A DNA stretch of 64,000 nucleotides from Quercus robur (GCF_932294415.1 NC_065535.1:12432282-12496281), one strand, 5' to 3'. Shown: positions 1 through 12,428, numbered from the stretch's first letter. Notes: generated by a model from the sequence alone, not told the origin. Numbers and translations are program-made.

Positions 1-740
1 GAGGTAGGATTATTAAATCTTAGGGTGGGTGGCCAAAAAACAAAATCCCCTCATTGGTTTAGGCATTTCTCTTGTAAAATATTTCCTATTCTCACGATAA
101 AATATAATGAATGAATGGACAAGGCCCGATTATCAATCAGTTTTTTCAAAACCATACAAGGGTTTTCTTGGGCTGGGCTTCATAGACTCTAAATTTGCCG
201 CTTGATAAAATTCCAAAAATCTCCCCAAAAAAATTATAAATATCATATACTTTACTATACCATGTAATAAAAATGTGATTTAGAAGGCGTGGTTACGTTA
301 CATAGCTACACCAAATTGTAGCAATCTTGTATAAAATAAAATGAAAATTACAACAATCTTGTAGAAGCTGTAATTACATCAAGTAACTACACTAAATTAT
401 AGCAGCTTTTTATAGATAAAATCAAAAGCAAATTACGGCAATTTTTAAGACAAAATCAACCGTTTATTTGTTCTTATCAAGTTTTCATTTTGGATAAAGT
501 TTGATAGACAAAAAAACTTAATAATTTAATATCAACTTTTCTTCTTCTTAAATTTTTATTTTTTATTTTTTGATTTCTACGGTATAAAATTTGACTAAAA
601 GAGATAAATATGATTTTAACAAAGAGATAATATAAAATATATATGTTATGTTTGCATAGATGAACTCAGCCACCTGTCTTTACATCTAATGGATGTTGTA
701 TCTATTAAAAGCTCTCTTTTTTTTTAGAAAGTTTCAACCT
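1..740. other. AT-rich intergenic DNA, no gene seen
   Basis: No reading frame, RNA gene or clear transposon end was recognised here. The sequence is AT-rich with short imperfect repeats of a motif like gtaattacatcaagtaactac around 290-400. The right edge runs into SINE-like DNA. Confidence 0.5.
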
Positions 741-744
741 ATAG

Positions 745-885
745 TATCTGTTCCTGATGATAGCTCTTTATCATCAAACCAAGACACCAATCGGTTTTTA
801 GTGTAAGCAAGAATTGAACCCCAGATCTCTTATTCAACTATCAGAAACTTTACCAACTGAGTTAACTAAAACCCACAAAGGATAT
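745..885 (-). mobile_element. tRNA-derived SINE fragment
   Basis: Read on the minus strand this stretch has a pol III A-box-like TAACTCAGTTGGTAAAG and a B-box-like GGGGTTCAATTC about 40 bases further on, which is the spacing of a tRNA-derived SINE head. It cannot fold as a tRNA, because no acceptor stem or anticodon arm closes. A relative lies on the plus strand near 59,476. The ends are not defined. Confidence 0.55.
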
Positions 886-1149
886 TCTCCCCTTCATGAA
901 TCATTGTTGGGTGGCTCAAAGGTTTTCTTTGAAACCTTCTTTTCTTTAAACTCTCTAAATTAAATATGTAAAAGTTGAACCCAAAGCTTTGGAATTTTGA
1001 AAACAAGGTAATCTCTATCCTTTTTTTCCCCTCATATATTTTGCATTTTTGTTTTTTATTATGTGAAAATCTAGCAAGATTTGTAGGAATTAAAATCTGG
1101 TGATTTTTAGTAAAATTGCAATTCCTATTTAGATTCTAATCTGTAATTT

Positions 1150-1187
<38 letters not shown>

Positions 1188-1748
1188 CCCATTATAATTT
1201 TAATCCTATAAATCAATTATCTCCAACTCGAAAGCAAGTTCATGGATCTCTGATTGATTGTGTGCTAAAAACTAAAATGGAAGATTAAAAGGTGAGGAAA
1301 AAAAAACAAAGCCAGGTTTTTTTTTTTTTTGGTCATGCATTTTATGTCCTATTTAGAGTTTTATTTAAAGTTTTCTAAAATTGTTAAGAGAATTGAATAA
1401 AATAATGGAAATTATGCAGCTCTATTTCTAGATCTGAAAATCATTCTTTCTACCACACTCTATGCGGTAGGTAAAATATATTATTTGATTTTGAATCCTT
1501 ACTAAATTTCGACTTATTACAGGGTTTCTATGAACAAGTAGCATCTACATATAGTTAAGGATATATGTGAAGATGGAAGAGAACATAAGCATCTTTATAA
1601 GGTAAATGATTACATTTTTTTTTTCTTTATTGCAATATATGTTTATTAATTTGATATGATAAACAAGACAGGATGCTTATTTAAACATTTTGTTTTAAAC
1701 GGAAGGTCAAGATTAATTCTCAATTTCAATTTTTTATTATTATAATAG
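886..1748. other. Intergenic DNA with an (AT)n microsatellite
   Basis: No gene was seen. An (AT)n tract lies at about 1152-1185 and poly-T/poly-A runs occur near 1318-1330 and 1616-1624. The short open frames carry no recognisable protein. Confidence 0.5.
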
Positions 1749-1943
1749 ATTAGAAATACTCTTCACTCTCAGGGACAACTATTCAATTCTTATGCAATTA
1801 AGTCTCTCCCTGTATCCCCCTCAAAAAAAAGTCTCTGAGGGTGAAGAGACTTTTTTTTTTTTTTTTTTGAGAGTCAAAGGGTGAAGAGACTTAATTGCAT
1901 AAGAATTGAATAGTTGTCCCTGAGAGTGAAGAGTATTTCTAAT
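1749..1943. repeat. Long perfect inverted repeat (foldback hairpin)
   Basis: The left arm 1749-1807 and the right arm 1885-1943 are perfect reverse complements over 59 bases. The roughly 77-base loop holds a weaker inner hairpin (a gtctct...agagac core flanked by A8 and T18). An unbroken 59-bp stem implies recent origin or selection on the fold. It could be a young foldback transposon or a hairpin RNA locus that makes small RNAs. No protein-coding frame is involved. Confidence 0.85.
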
Positions 1944-2331
1944 TTGTTTTTTAATGCTTTCCCCCCAAAATTGTTGTATATTGATTACCCATATGATTAG
2001 TTATTCCATTCTAACTCTTACTATCTCATTCCTCAAAAAAAAAAAAAAAACTTACTATTTCTTTAAATACTAATTCTTATCTCATAAAAAAAAATACTAA
2101 TTCCTATTCTCATTCGTATAATATAAAAATTGTAATTCTATAACTCTAGTGTATAATGAATGGATTAATAAAAAATAAAAGTTTAAAAACCGATAATCAT
2201 AGTTGTTTTATAAATAGATTATATATTACATTCAAACAAAAAATTAAAGAAATTGGAGTTATAAATTTGGGTCGACTGTGTGATTTGTAGGCCAATTCAA
2301 CTCAAACTGTCATTTTAACATGTTCTTTTTT

Positions 2332-3185
2332 TTAGAGCATTCTTATCAAGTGTGTTAAATGCCAAATATTTGACATTTGACACACTAAACTCTAAAAAAC
2401 CACCTCCATCAGTGTTTTAAATGCCATAATATTTGGCATTGATGAATAGTGCAATCTCATATTTAAGACCACATTGTTCACCAATTATAAAAACTTATAT
2501 TATTTTTTTATTCAGGTGGGGCCCACTTTCTTTTCTTCTTATTATTTCTTTCTCATTTATGTTTCTTCCGTCTATCATTCTTGCTCCCATTTCTCTGCTC
2601 TCTCTCTCTCCCTCTGCTCAATGTCTCTGCCTCCCTCTTCGACGAAACCCTGGCCAAAGCATCAAGCCAAGCTGATCTCTATCGCAGTGGTTTCTTTTTC
2701 TTTCTTTTTTCTTTTTATTTATTTATTTAAGTTTGTGATTTGATGTTAGATTCAGCAGTGGTTGTGTGGGTTATGAATTTGGTGTTTTGGGTCATGGTCT
2801 AATGTGTTCTGGCGATTTTATGGGTTTGGGTTTGTGGATCTGCGTTCGTGGATCATCGACGTGACCGACGTGGATCATCTAGTTGACTGGCGTAGATCGT
2901 CAACTTGATCGATCTCATCGGCGTGGGTCATCAAGAGGGAGAAAGGGAGAGACAGTGAGAACAAGAGGGAGAGAGAGAGATAGTGAGACTAGAGAGAGAG
3001 GATGAAAAAAATAAAAACAAAAAAGGAATAAAAAATTATAAAGAAATAATATTGAAATAAAGTTGTAAAAAAAATAGAAGTTTTGATGTTTGGTATATTG
3101 TAAAATGAGGTGTTAAAATTGAAAAAATAGTGTTTTGAGATTGTAAATGCTAAAATTTTTGCAATTGTTGATGAGAATACTCTAA
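2332..3185. mobile_element. Non-autonomous DNA transposon with short terminal inverted repeats
   Basis: The left end reads TTAGAGCATTCTTATCA and the right end, reverse complemented, reads TTAGAGTATTCTCATCA, so the 17-base termini match at 15 positions. The inside has no transposase frame. It contains CT-rich and GA-rich tracts and a short internal array around 2830-2935 (variants of gtggatcatcgacgtgac). No clean target-site duplication is visible, so the superfamily is left open (hAT or PIF/Harbinger-like). Confidence 0.6.
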
Positions 3186-3840
3186 GTTTAAAAATCTCTT
3201 AACTATACCCAATTTTACACCGAATCCAATTTTGTCATATTTATTTACAATTGTTATAATCATGTAACAATAAAACCTCATTCATCCGTCAAAAAAATCA
3301 AATTAAAAAAAATGTTTAATCATTTTAGATCACCAATTACCTCATGCACTCTGTTTTATCTTTAATGAAATTTTATTGAATTTCCCTTCAAAAAAAAAAA
3401 AAAATCATGTAAAACCATTTCAAAAAAAAAAAATCAATTTTCGTTTTCGTTAAAATAGTGGACCAAAAATAACAATATCTTCCTCTTTTACCTTTCTGCC
3501 CTCGGCGTCACGAGTCCGAATACCATTCAAGGTGCCAAAAAGTTGGCATAAATGCCACACTCCCACAATTCATCGAAGGTGCGTACGTGTCACACCATGC
3601 CTTTAAGTTTAAGCCTAGAATTCTAGATGCTCTGATTGGTTCGTGTTAGCCAACCATTTGATAGCACGTAAGCATCAAAATGACAAATCTCCAGATACAT
3701 CAAACCTTGACCGAAGATCCAAATGAGTTCGTGATTTAACCAAACCTAATCCCTTTGTTTAGTTAAAGTCAGTTCGAGATTTAACCCAACTCTTGAACTT
3801 TATGTTAACCATGGTACTAGGTAGTCCCAATTCCCAAACA
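3186..3840. other. Intergenic DNA upstream of the snoRNA candidate
   Basis: AT-rich to about 3480, then of ordinary composition. No coding frame was recognised. The part from 3480 may be promoter DNA for the candidate small RNA at 4028-4131. Confidence 0.4.
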
Positions 3841-3844
3841 CTCA

Positions 3845-3999
3845 AAACCCTAGTACGCTGTCCCTTTTGTTTTGTATATAACCTCATAGAAGCATGAGAT
3901 ACCATCACTGCAGTCTGCAGTCTGCAACCTCCAGTTCCACCTAAGACATAAACACAATTCAACCTAGGTCCATGGTCAAATACTATTATATTAGGGTTT
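3845..3999 (+). promoter_or_regulatory. Telo-box-like promoter elements upstream of the candidate snoRNA
   Basis: An AAACCCTA motif lies at about 3845-3852, a TATA-like gtatataa at about 3874-3881, and an inverted telo-box TTAGGGTTT at 3991-3999. Telo-boxes are typical of plant snoRNA and ribosomal-protein promoters. Here they sit just upstream of the box C/D-like sequence. Whether the telo-box at 3991 is promoter or transcript cannot be told. Confidence 0.4.
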
Positions 4000-4027
4000 C
4001 ACTCTCTTTGTGATTGTTACAATCAAG

Positions 4028-4131
4028 GGTTTGCAAAGGATGAGGAATTTTTATGTTGGATTTCGAGAAGCTCTACATTTTTTTAATGTGAGCGATGTTC
4101 CAATCTTATACTTCCATGACTCTGATGCTGT
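4028..4131 (+). ncRNA. Candidate box C/D snoRNA with two adjacent 25S rRNA guides
   Basis: A C-box-like ATGAGGA (4040-4046) and a D box CTGA (4122-4125) bracket about 80 bases. GCA/TGC and GGG/CCC flanks give a weak terminal stem. A C'-like GCGATGTT lies at 4092-4099. The nine bases before box D from 4110 (acttccatg) and the internal ggatttcga (4058-4066) are complementary to CATGGAAGT and TCGAAATCC. As I remember plant 25S rRNA, these two segments are immediate neighbours. The D' box is poor and each duplex is only 9 bp, so this is a candidate. Role if real: 2'-O-methylation guide. Confidence 0.45.
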
Positions 4132-4134
4132 CCC

Positions 4135-5250
4135 TTTGATTTATTCTCCATCTCATATTTATTTTTCTTTGATTTCTTCATTCCCTTTAATTTTATTGAA
4201 AATAAATCAATTTTTGAAGAAATTGTAATTGTTCACCTTAATTTTGGGTTCGTAGATTTTTCTGATTTCTCTCACAAGTTGTGCAGCGTTTTAAAACTTG
4301 AAGATGTTTTATAATGAACTTATTTTGGGCTTTTCATGATACTAAATCTCAAATTGCCGTTATATTATAGACTCTACTTTCTCTCCTCTCTTATGTTGTT
4401 GATTTTGGTTACTTACCAATTTTCATTGTTTAATTCTACATCGCTGTTTATAGGCATCTGTAAACTCCTGATCATAATTGGCGTTTGGATATGATTTCTT
4501 CTGGTTTGAATTAATAAAATTTATGTCTTATAAAAAAGAAAAAAAAATCGTTCTTGAAAAGTTAATGGATAATAGATCATTTTTAAAAAGTTAAAAAAAA
4601 AAAATACTATTATTTTTTGAGTAGTTTTAAGATATTTGTTCACTTTTTTTTTCCAACGTTAATTAATTTATCTTTGATTGACTCACAAAATAAAAAATCA
4701 TCTAAATCGTAGAGATTACAATCCTGGATTTAAAAAAATGTTTCTGGAAAATTGGTTCTCAATCTACGGTCAACCTTAACACATGGGCCAATCTGGCCCA
4801 TTTCACTCACGGGTATTCGGTAAAACCCAGTCGTTGTGTAATTATAACTTAAGTCTTATTAAATACAGCGTTTACAGAAACCTTGCCCACTACTAGATAC
4901 GTTGGGCCAAGATCTTATAATTGTAAGTCTTAAAGTCCTAAATAACTTAAGTTTCAAATGATTACTACTAGTATTTTTTAAAGTCTTAAAACAATTTTCC
5001 TAAGCCAATTTAAAGTAGCATCCAAACTCTTCGGTTTTTGGAATTTTTATTCTAAATAGCTAAAACATATATTCTGCCGTGAGTTCTGAAGCTAAATTCG
5101 CTAGACTATCTTTGGTTTTGACTGTCTATGGTACTTAGTTTGTTACATAATGTTCACTGCTGACAAATCCAAATGCCTCCTTCCTTGGATGCCCGAGGTC
5201 TTCTTTCCGATTATAAAATATGAAAGTGTTTTTAATGGTTTTAAACTCCC
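4135..5250. other. AT-rich intergenic DNA
   Basis: No gene recognised. A short inverted motif TGGGCCA/TGGCCCA sits at about 4785-4802. Confidence 0.45.
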
Positions 5251-5279
5251 TAGCCCCTAGTTCTATGCACATGGTACAG

Positions 5280-5735
5280 GAAAAAAAATGATATAATAGA
5301 TATAGAAAGAGAAAAATGTATAATAAAGAAAGGAATAGTAAGAAAAGAGGCAAAAAGACAAGATAATAGTAGTTCTATGAAAGCAATACGGATGAAGTTA
5401 AATATGATAGATATAGAAAGAGAAAAATGTATAATAATGAAAGAAATTAAAAAAGACAATCTAATAGACTCGGTCAATAAAAAATGGAGACATAATAGTC
5501 CAAAAGAAAATGATAGACTAAAGAAAGAAATTGACAAGAAACTAAAATCAATTGAAAGATCTATGACAGACACAAGATAATAATTTAACAAATTAACTAA
5601 AAAGATATAAACTTTAAATTCACCATTAGAAAGAAGAAATATAAATAGTGATATAGAAAAAGATATAATAGTATTAGATATTATTGAATCATCAGATAAT
5701 GAAAAAATTGATAGAAATAGACCTAAATTCTTGAC
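5280..5735 (+). other. A-rich, lysine/asparagine-biased block of unknown origin
   Basis: Base and codon use differ sharply from the flanks: the plus strand is A-rich and one frame (5377-5580) reads as a charged, coiled-coil-like peptide rich in Lys, Ile, Asp and Glu. A segment of about 35 bases (gatagatatagaaagag...) is repeated directly at about 5296 and 5406. The style recalls virus-derived coding DNA such as endogenous pararetroviruses, but no diagnostic domain was seen. If it is such a fossil it is fragmentary. No function is assigned. Confidence 0.3.
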
Positions 5736-7560
5736 CTCTCTTTCGTCTTCTGCATCTATCCTTTTATAGATGAAATAAATCATGGTTTGTCTTCAAAAGT
5801 AACTTGAGTAAGTAAAGTTAACTCAAGTTAATCTGTCGGTAGACACTTGTAGAAGGAGAATCAGTCAGGATATTGTCTCATAGTCTATCACAAGGAGTGA
5901 CTTTTTGTCTAAATCTATCTGGAAGCTATTCACACATGCTGGTGAACAATGGTTTGTCATAATTGTCTTTGGAGGGTCTATCTCGTGAACAGTGGTTTGT
6001 CATATTGTCTCGTAGTCTATCACATGGTTTTCTTTCTTCCCATCACACTACTAATAATTTGTCATTCAGACTTTTCTAATGCCAAACGTGCAACATGTAA
6101 ATCTCATGCTAATAATATACAAGAAAGCTATGATTTACTCAAAAAATTTAATCAAATACACTTTCTGAAATCACATGTAGGATGTTATTGTGAAGAAATC
6201 AGATTGATGATGCGCCCTCATAGAAATCTTAAAAAAGAACCCTTGATTTGTCAAACAATGGTGGCTACGCAAGAGAAAAGTGCTTGCTTGTGTGAGAGGA
6301 GAACTACTATCTATCCTAAGTCCTAACACTCGATGAAGAGAGATTGAGATATAACAATTCAACGAGCCAATTGCTACTTATAAAGGGTGAAAGTAGGGGC
6401 TTCCTCTTGTTCATAATATTGGTCCATCCTATTATGGGCCAAAAAACAAAGAGAGATAATAGAAGCCCACATTCTCATTTAAAACGACTGTTAGGCCACG
6501 TAAAAATAAAGGATAAATACAACATTAGGTGCATTTGCAATATTGATGCTGATTATGACAAATCCAAAGGCTTGTTTTGAGACACTCAAAACATTCGCAA
6601 TGTCCATCTAAGAGCTTTCGCCTTTGCCTGGCTTGAGAGGTTGTGCTGCTCAATCCTTCCTTGGATGTCTGAAACCCATTTTATAACTCATTTGCTTACC
6701 ATTTTTTTTCCTAGCAAATTTTAAGGTAGCTGCCGGTGTTGTTTATAGTTTCATTGATTTGCAATTGGCTACATAGGCCATAGGTGCATCCATCGGCTCA
6801 AGCACTTAAAATGATACTAGTTTGTTTTTTGAGTCTTCTTTTTAGTTGCTTTGTCCATTTTCAGCTGTAAACCCAAATTAAGACCGTTCAACGCCAGATG
6901 TTTGTGGTCAAGAATTCAAATCCTTGCCAGGCTAAAACGTATATGGGCTTTGATGCTATTCTGGGCCTTCCCTTAGAGTCTTAAGACTTATAAAAGGGTT
7001 GGCTGTTTGGCGTGAAAATTCAAAAATCATCTTATGAAACAGGTTTATACAGCAACCCCTCAACAATATATCCTACAGGTGTGTGGTGTAGAAGGCTGCC
7101 TTGTTGTATTCACTGACAATATTGTTGCCCAGCCTGATCAAATGTCCTTTTCTCTTGGAGTGGTTGCCCAGCCTGCCCAACATTTAGAACCGCTTTGATC
7201 TAATAACTGAATAGGAAGACTTTGATCTTGTTTAGCCCTAAGTGTATAATACTCATAGTTTAACCCCACGTCATCCCTATCTATGCTCATGCACATATGG
7301 TTAAGCAATGACAGTTTAACATGTTGATTAAAGTAGACACTTCCTAGCATCCAGTATATCAAAAAAAAAAAAATTTGAAATTCATAATTTTTCAATCTTA
7401 TGTCTGGACAATGGCAAAGCTGCAGGCACCTACTGAGTACCGACTACAAAATGTTTTTATGAACTATACTACTTCCATTTTGTTTCTGGTTCACCTCAAA
7501 CTTGACACTATGGAGTGCATTTCTAAGGATAACAAATAATCACGAACTGGCCACTATAAA
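5736..7560. other. Intergenic DNA, unassigned
   Basis: Contains short frames (for example 5949-6326) with no recognised product. The phrase gacaaatccaaa followed by ccttccttggatg occurs near 5162-5190 and again, more spread out, near 6558-6670. The two may bound an old insertion. No RNA gene was seen. Confidence 0.35.
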
Positions 7561-7814
7561 TGGAGTTTGGCAATATGACAATTTTTATTGATACACTTGA
7601 AAAAACCAACCAACAATATCAATATATCATCATACAATACGAAATCAAACAATTGAGTAATGACAAAGGGTGAACATGGATAGAGAAACAAAACAATTAA
7701 CAAAAAGGAGAAACATTGATAGCCACACCAGTAGTAGATCAGCGGGTAAAGAGGGAGCTGATCACATCAAAATTCATTCTGCTTATAAGGTACTTGCCAC
7801 AGTTGTTTCACTTT

Positions 7815-10555
7815 TTAGTCCTCATAATTTTCTTCTAACCCTTCCTCCTCATACTCACCCTCATCATCAGCTGTTGCATCCTGGTACTGCTGGTACTCAG
7901 CCACCAAATCATTCATGTTGCTCTCAGCCTCTGTGAACTCCATCTCGTCCATCCCTTCACCTGTATACCAATGCAAGAAAGCCTTGCGGCGGAACATAGC
8001 AGTGAATTGCTCACTCACCCTTCTGAACATCTCCTGGATTGATGTGGAGTTACCAATAAAAGTGGATGCCATTTTCAGACCCATTGGTGGAATATCACAC
8101 ACACTTGACTTCACGTTATTAGGAATCCACTCCACAAAGTATGATGAATTCTTGTTCTGCACATTGATCATCTGTTCATCGACCTCTTTGGTGCTCATCT
8201 TTCCCCTGAACATTGCTGAGGCTGTCAGGTAGCGGCCATGACGGGGGTCAGCAGCACACATCATGTTCTTGGAATCCCACATTTGTTGAGTCAGCTCTGG
8301 GACAGTGAGGGAGATGTACTGCTGGGACCCACGAGAGGTGAGTGGTGCAAAACCCACCATGAAAAAGTGAAGACGTGGGAAGGGGATCAGATTAACAGCA
8401 AGCTTCCGAAGGTCGGAGTTCAGCTGGCCAGGGAACCTCAGACAACATGTTACCCCACTCATAGTTGCAGAGATCAAATGGTTAAGGTCACCAACTACAA
8501 AACCAGAGGTACAAAAAGGAAAGCTTAAATACTGTGGTAGTGCTTAATATTGACATTGAATCCAAAAATCAATTTGATACTTACAGCTTGGAGTGCTGAG
8601 CTTTAGTGTCCTGAAGCAAATGTCATAAAGTGCTTCATTATCAAGAACCATGCACTCATCGGCGTTCTCCACCAACTGGTGAACTGAGAGGGTGGCATTG
8701 TATGGCTCCACAACAGTGTCAGAGACCTTTGGAGATGGGAAAACGGAAAATGTAAGCATCATCCTATCTGGGTACTCTTCTCTAATCTTTGATATCAGGA
8801 GGGTTCCCATGCCAGACCCTGTACCTCCTCCAAGTGAGTGACAAACCTGGAAACCTGGCCAAAATAAAAACTACAGTTTAAGTTTAACCAGCAAATTTAG
8901 TATACAGCAACTAATATTAACACCATTTACCAGCCAATGAACTTGTCTTTTTTCTTAAGCAGGGAAAGAGATTCAAACTAGTGACCTCTGCTTCATGAGC
9001 GTGATCACCAACCAAATGCTACCCCTTAAGGTTATGGATACAAGAAAAATAAAACCTATCCAAGGTTACAACTCAAATTTGCTACAATTACATCTTCGGG
9101 TCTAAAGCTTGAAGTTGTCATGCTTCGTATATTTACAGAAAATATTATAGGTTGTTGCTATCATCAAACATTATACTCAAAAGGTATAATGCACAGTGTC
9201 ATCTTGATTGAAAGATGTTCACTACATATAAGGGTGTCTTGTAAAATACACAATTTTAAGAGGCCATTATTCGCCAACAAGAGACAAAATTATCACTAAT
9301 TATGAATCGTTAATTTTCAAAACAGTAACAATCAAACACAATTATCACTTTTGTCATCTCAAAATCCTTTTTCTATGTACTAACTCAAATGTAGATCCAG
9401 ATGCACTTTAATTCATTTCATCAATAAAGATGGGTGTATGACTGTATGTGCATCCCAGTAAATAAAGCAGATGTTATAATTTCACTTTATGTTCCTTTTA
9501 CCATTGCTAATATCCCATAATCCTAATTATGTGATTCCTCCTTTTCATTGTAAACAAGGACCCACAAGGCTAATCGAATGAGTGCCATAAAATTTACTGC
9601 CTCTGTAAATGTTTTTTTTTTTTTTTGCTAATTAAGCAATGTCGGCTGGCATAAAAAATCTAATTAGGCCATCACAATCATTGAAAATAATCAAAACAAA
9701 AACACTAATAGATCTTCCTATTGGATTATACAAACCACCAAAAAGTCATGTTCTCCACGCCAGACAAAAAAGCAGGCCCCCTAACAACTAAGCCTCGTCA
9801 TCATCATCAATCATAAATTAGTACAAAACTAAGCAAATCGAACAGTTACCACAATAATGCTAAACAATAAAGCATTGACTATCAGATCCACTGTGAGCCT
9901 TTTTTTTTTCTTCTTCTTAATTTCAAGAACACACACATATGTATATGAATTCATATAGCAAGCACATTGAAGCATAAAAAACAAGTGAGAAAACAAAAAA
10001 GGACAAAGCAATATCACTCTCATCCTTCATTACCATTTCTAGTAATATCAGATTTGATGCAGTAATTACTTATTAGAGGATCTACAAATTTCTATGTATA
10101 TATGTGAAAATTGAAGCGAAGCGAAATGAGAGAGAGAGAGAGAGAGAATGAAAACCTTGCAAGCAATCACAGTTCTCGGCCTCTTTACGAACAACGTCGA
10201 GAACGGAGTCGATCAACTCAGCTCCCTCAGTGTAATGACCTTTGGCCCAGTTGTTTCCGGCGCCGGACTGTCCGAAAACGAAGTTATCGGGGCGGAAGAT
10301 CTGTCCAAACGGGCCGGATCTGATGCTGTCCATGGTTCCGGGTTCGAGATCCATGAGAACCGCCCGGGGCACGTAGCGACCGCCGGAGGCCTCGTTGTAG
10401 TACACATTGATTCGCTCCAGTTGAAGATCCGACGACCCGTCTCCCTTGTACCGACCCGTGGGATCGATGCCGTGCTCGTCGCAGATAACCTCCCAGAACT
10501 TGGAGCCGATTTGGTTGCCGCATTGGCCTCCTTGAATGTGAAGGATCTCTCTCAT
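7815..10555 (-). CDS. TUB: Beta-tubulin, three exons, complete
   Basis: Beta subunit of the alpha/beta-tubulin dimer; binds GTP and polymerises into cytoplasmic microtubules. Exons are 10156-10555, 8585-8854 and 7815-8494. All introns are GT-AG, phases close, and the total is 449 codons plus TAA, the usual length for plant beta-tubulins. The protein starts [17 protein letters not shown], with the MREI autoregulation tetrapeptide. It carries the GTP-binding [10 protein letters not shown] loop at the start of exon 2 and ends in the acidic tail [13 protein letters not shown]. The two-intron layout is the common plant pattern. Intron 1 (8855-10155, about 1.3 kb) carries a SINE. A GA/CT-rich leader and a TATA box lie upstream. 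No defect was seen, and the paralogue number cannot be assigned from sequence alone. Confidence 0.97.
8940..9035 (-). mobile_element. tRNA-derived SINE fragment in tubulin intron 1
   Basis: On the minus strand it shows TAGCATTTGGTTGGTGATC (A-box-like) and, about 30 bases on, GTCACTAGTTTGAATCTC (B-box-like). This is a SINE head inside the first intron, in the same orientation as the gene. The tail is not resolved. Confidence 0.5.
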
Positions 10556-10728
10556 TGTTGGGAAAAAGAAGAAAATTTAGGGTTTGGTAGTTGAAAATTG
10601 AGTGGAGGATGAGGCTATGAGAGAAAGAGAGTGGGTGTGGTGTGTATTAATATTGAAGAAGAAAGAAAGAGACAGATATACTCGGAGGTTAGGATGGTAA
10701 TAATTTGAGAAAGAGAGAGAGAGCGGGA

Positions 10729-10736
10729 TATTTATA
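10729..10736 (-). promoter_or_regulatory. TATA box of the beta-tubulin gene
   Basis: Minus-strand TATAAATA about 175 bases before the ATG. It is followed by a long CT-rich leader (GA-rich on the plus strand, 10,600-10,725), typical of strongly expressed plant housekeeping genes. Confidence 0.6.
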
Positions 10737-10744
10737 TTTATTTT

Positions 10745-12428
10745 ATTTTTTTGAAGTGGGTTAAAACTTCTCTGAAATCGGTTGTATGGGTTTTGTGTGT
10801 GGGTGTGTGACTGTGAGTGACGGCCACAGTGTACGAACTTCCCAACTAACTCTCTCTTTTTTTTTCTTTGCTTGTTTTGGGTCTCGCGCGCACGTTAAAA
10901 GACTGGGTCCCACCGTTTTTAACCTGTTCTTCCGTTGAATTCGGTGCGTCACTTTTTTGTTACTGCTACTGAATCGGATATTGTTTGCGGTTCGGTTAGG
11001 TAAATGAAATGCAGATCACATTTTTACAACAAATTTTAAAATATGAGTTGTTATTAATAATTTAATATTTATTGATGAAAATTTTGTAAAAATTTTGTGA
11101 ATATAATACCTTTAGTTCGGTTATGTTGTTCTAGAATTACTCTTTATTTCAATTAGTCTGAGAGCAATTTGTGTAAACTGAATATGGTTGACGGGTAATC
11201 ACACAAAATCACGATTCATCAAAAATTAGACATTACCCAAAATGTCAATACTCAAGGGTAAACGTCTTAGTTTTCTTATTGGTATGAAAATTGTGATGTA
11301 TTCAAGGATAGAATTTCAAATCAGTCTGTACTTTCAATCCACCAAGTGATAACTTAAAATTAGTTTTCTTAGAGTTTACAAAATTAGCAATTTCATTCAA
11401 TTAATTTTGTTTCACAAGACATAGCTATCGCAACTAATAGTATTCAAAAGCCGACTGAAACAGTTTGAAACCAGCAATGCGAATAGTATTGATCGAGATG
11501 GTTTGAGACTTTCGAGGTATTGAAACTATTGATTGTGATTTAAGACGTCAATCGAACACAAGAGCGTATTGACAACAATGTAAACACCTACCGTTTTTTT
11601 TTTTTTTTTACTGTTTTAAATTTATTTCCAAAGGTTGATTATTTTATCTACATATATTAATAAAGAAGGGAAAAATAAAAATAATAAAAACACTACATGT
11701 GGATCTCCTGCCTGTGTTTGTTTGTTTGTTTTAAATGTATTCTTGAACAATTGCTGGATCTCAATTATTGGCATTGCAAAACATGATTGCCCGTTCCTTC
11801 GCGCAAGCTCGCAATTGCAAGTAGTGACTGCTAGAAAGACCAGCTTGCAGATAAGCTAGAATCCCATTGAAATCCAAAATTTACTTATTGCAGATACAAT
11901 CAGTACTGGGCAGTTCTGTTTTCAGTTAGCCTAAAAAGCTTCACTGTTTTACGCAATGAATTTATGTTTCAAGAAATTATTAATCTCCATTTGCTGCTTG
12001 AAAACCCAATGCTTTGCAAGAACCATGTGAGAATTAAGAACTCACTTATCAAGGAATCTCAACAACCAATTGCCAGAAGGGTTCATTATTTAGTTCCAGC
12101 AATGAAGATTGGGTTTTCTTTTATATCAGCATTTTCTATTGGTTCATAGCATCAGACAGATCAGAGTAATCACAAGAAAACTCTGAAATTTAGATTCTTA
12201 TTCTAGATTCCATCACTGACATTCACTTTGATAGGCATTCCATTGTACGCAAGGCACATTAAATTTGGTCCTCAACAAGCTAAAGAAACAATCAGGTCAT
12301 CATGCACTGGAAGTAACTTATACATAAGCATCAACAGCTTTAATATATGATCATATTAAACAAGAATATCAACGGAGAAACTTTACACAAATAGAGTGAT
12401 AGTGAGCTTAAAGAACAGTAACTACACA
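10745..12428. other. Spacer between the tubulin promoter and the BRE 3' end
   Basis: No further gene was seen. It includes the distal tubulin promoter and the BRE 3' untranslated region, whose end is not defined. A T-run lies at about 11,593-11,609. Short frames at 11,635-12,149 have no recognisable product. Confidence 0.5.

Noticed and set aside
7915-8528. Plus-strand frames across the tubulin third exon
   Set aside because: Antisense shadows of a strongly conserved beta-tubulin exon.
10148-10594. 148-codon plus-strand frame over tubulin exon 1
   Set aside because: Shadow of the real minus-strand exon; no independent homology or promoter.
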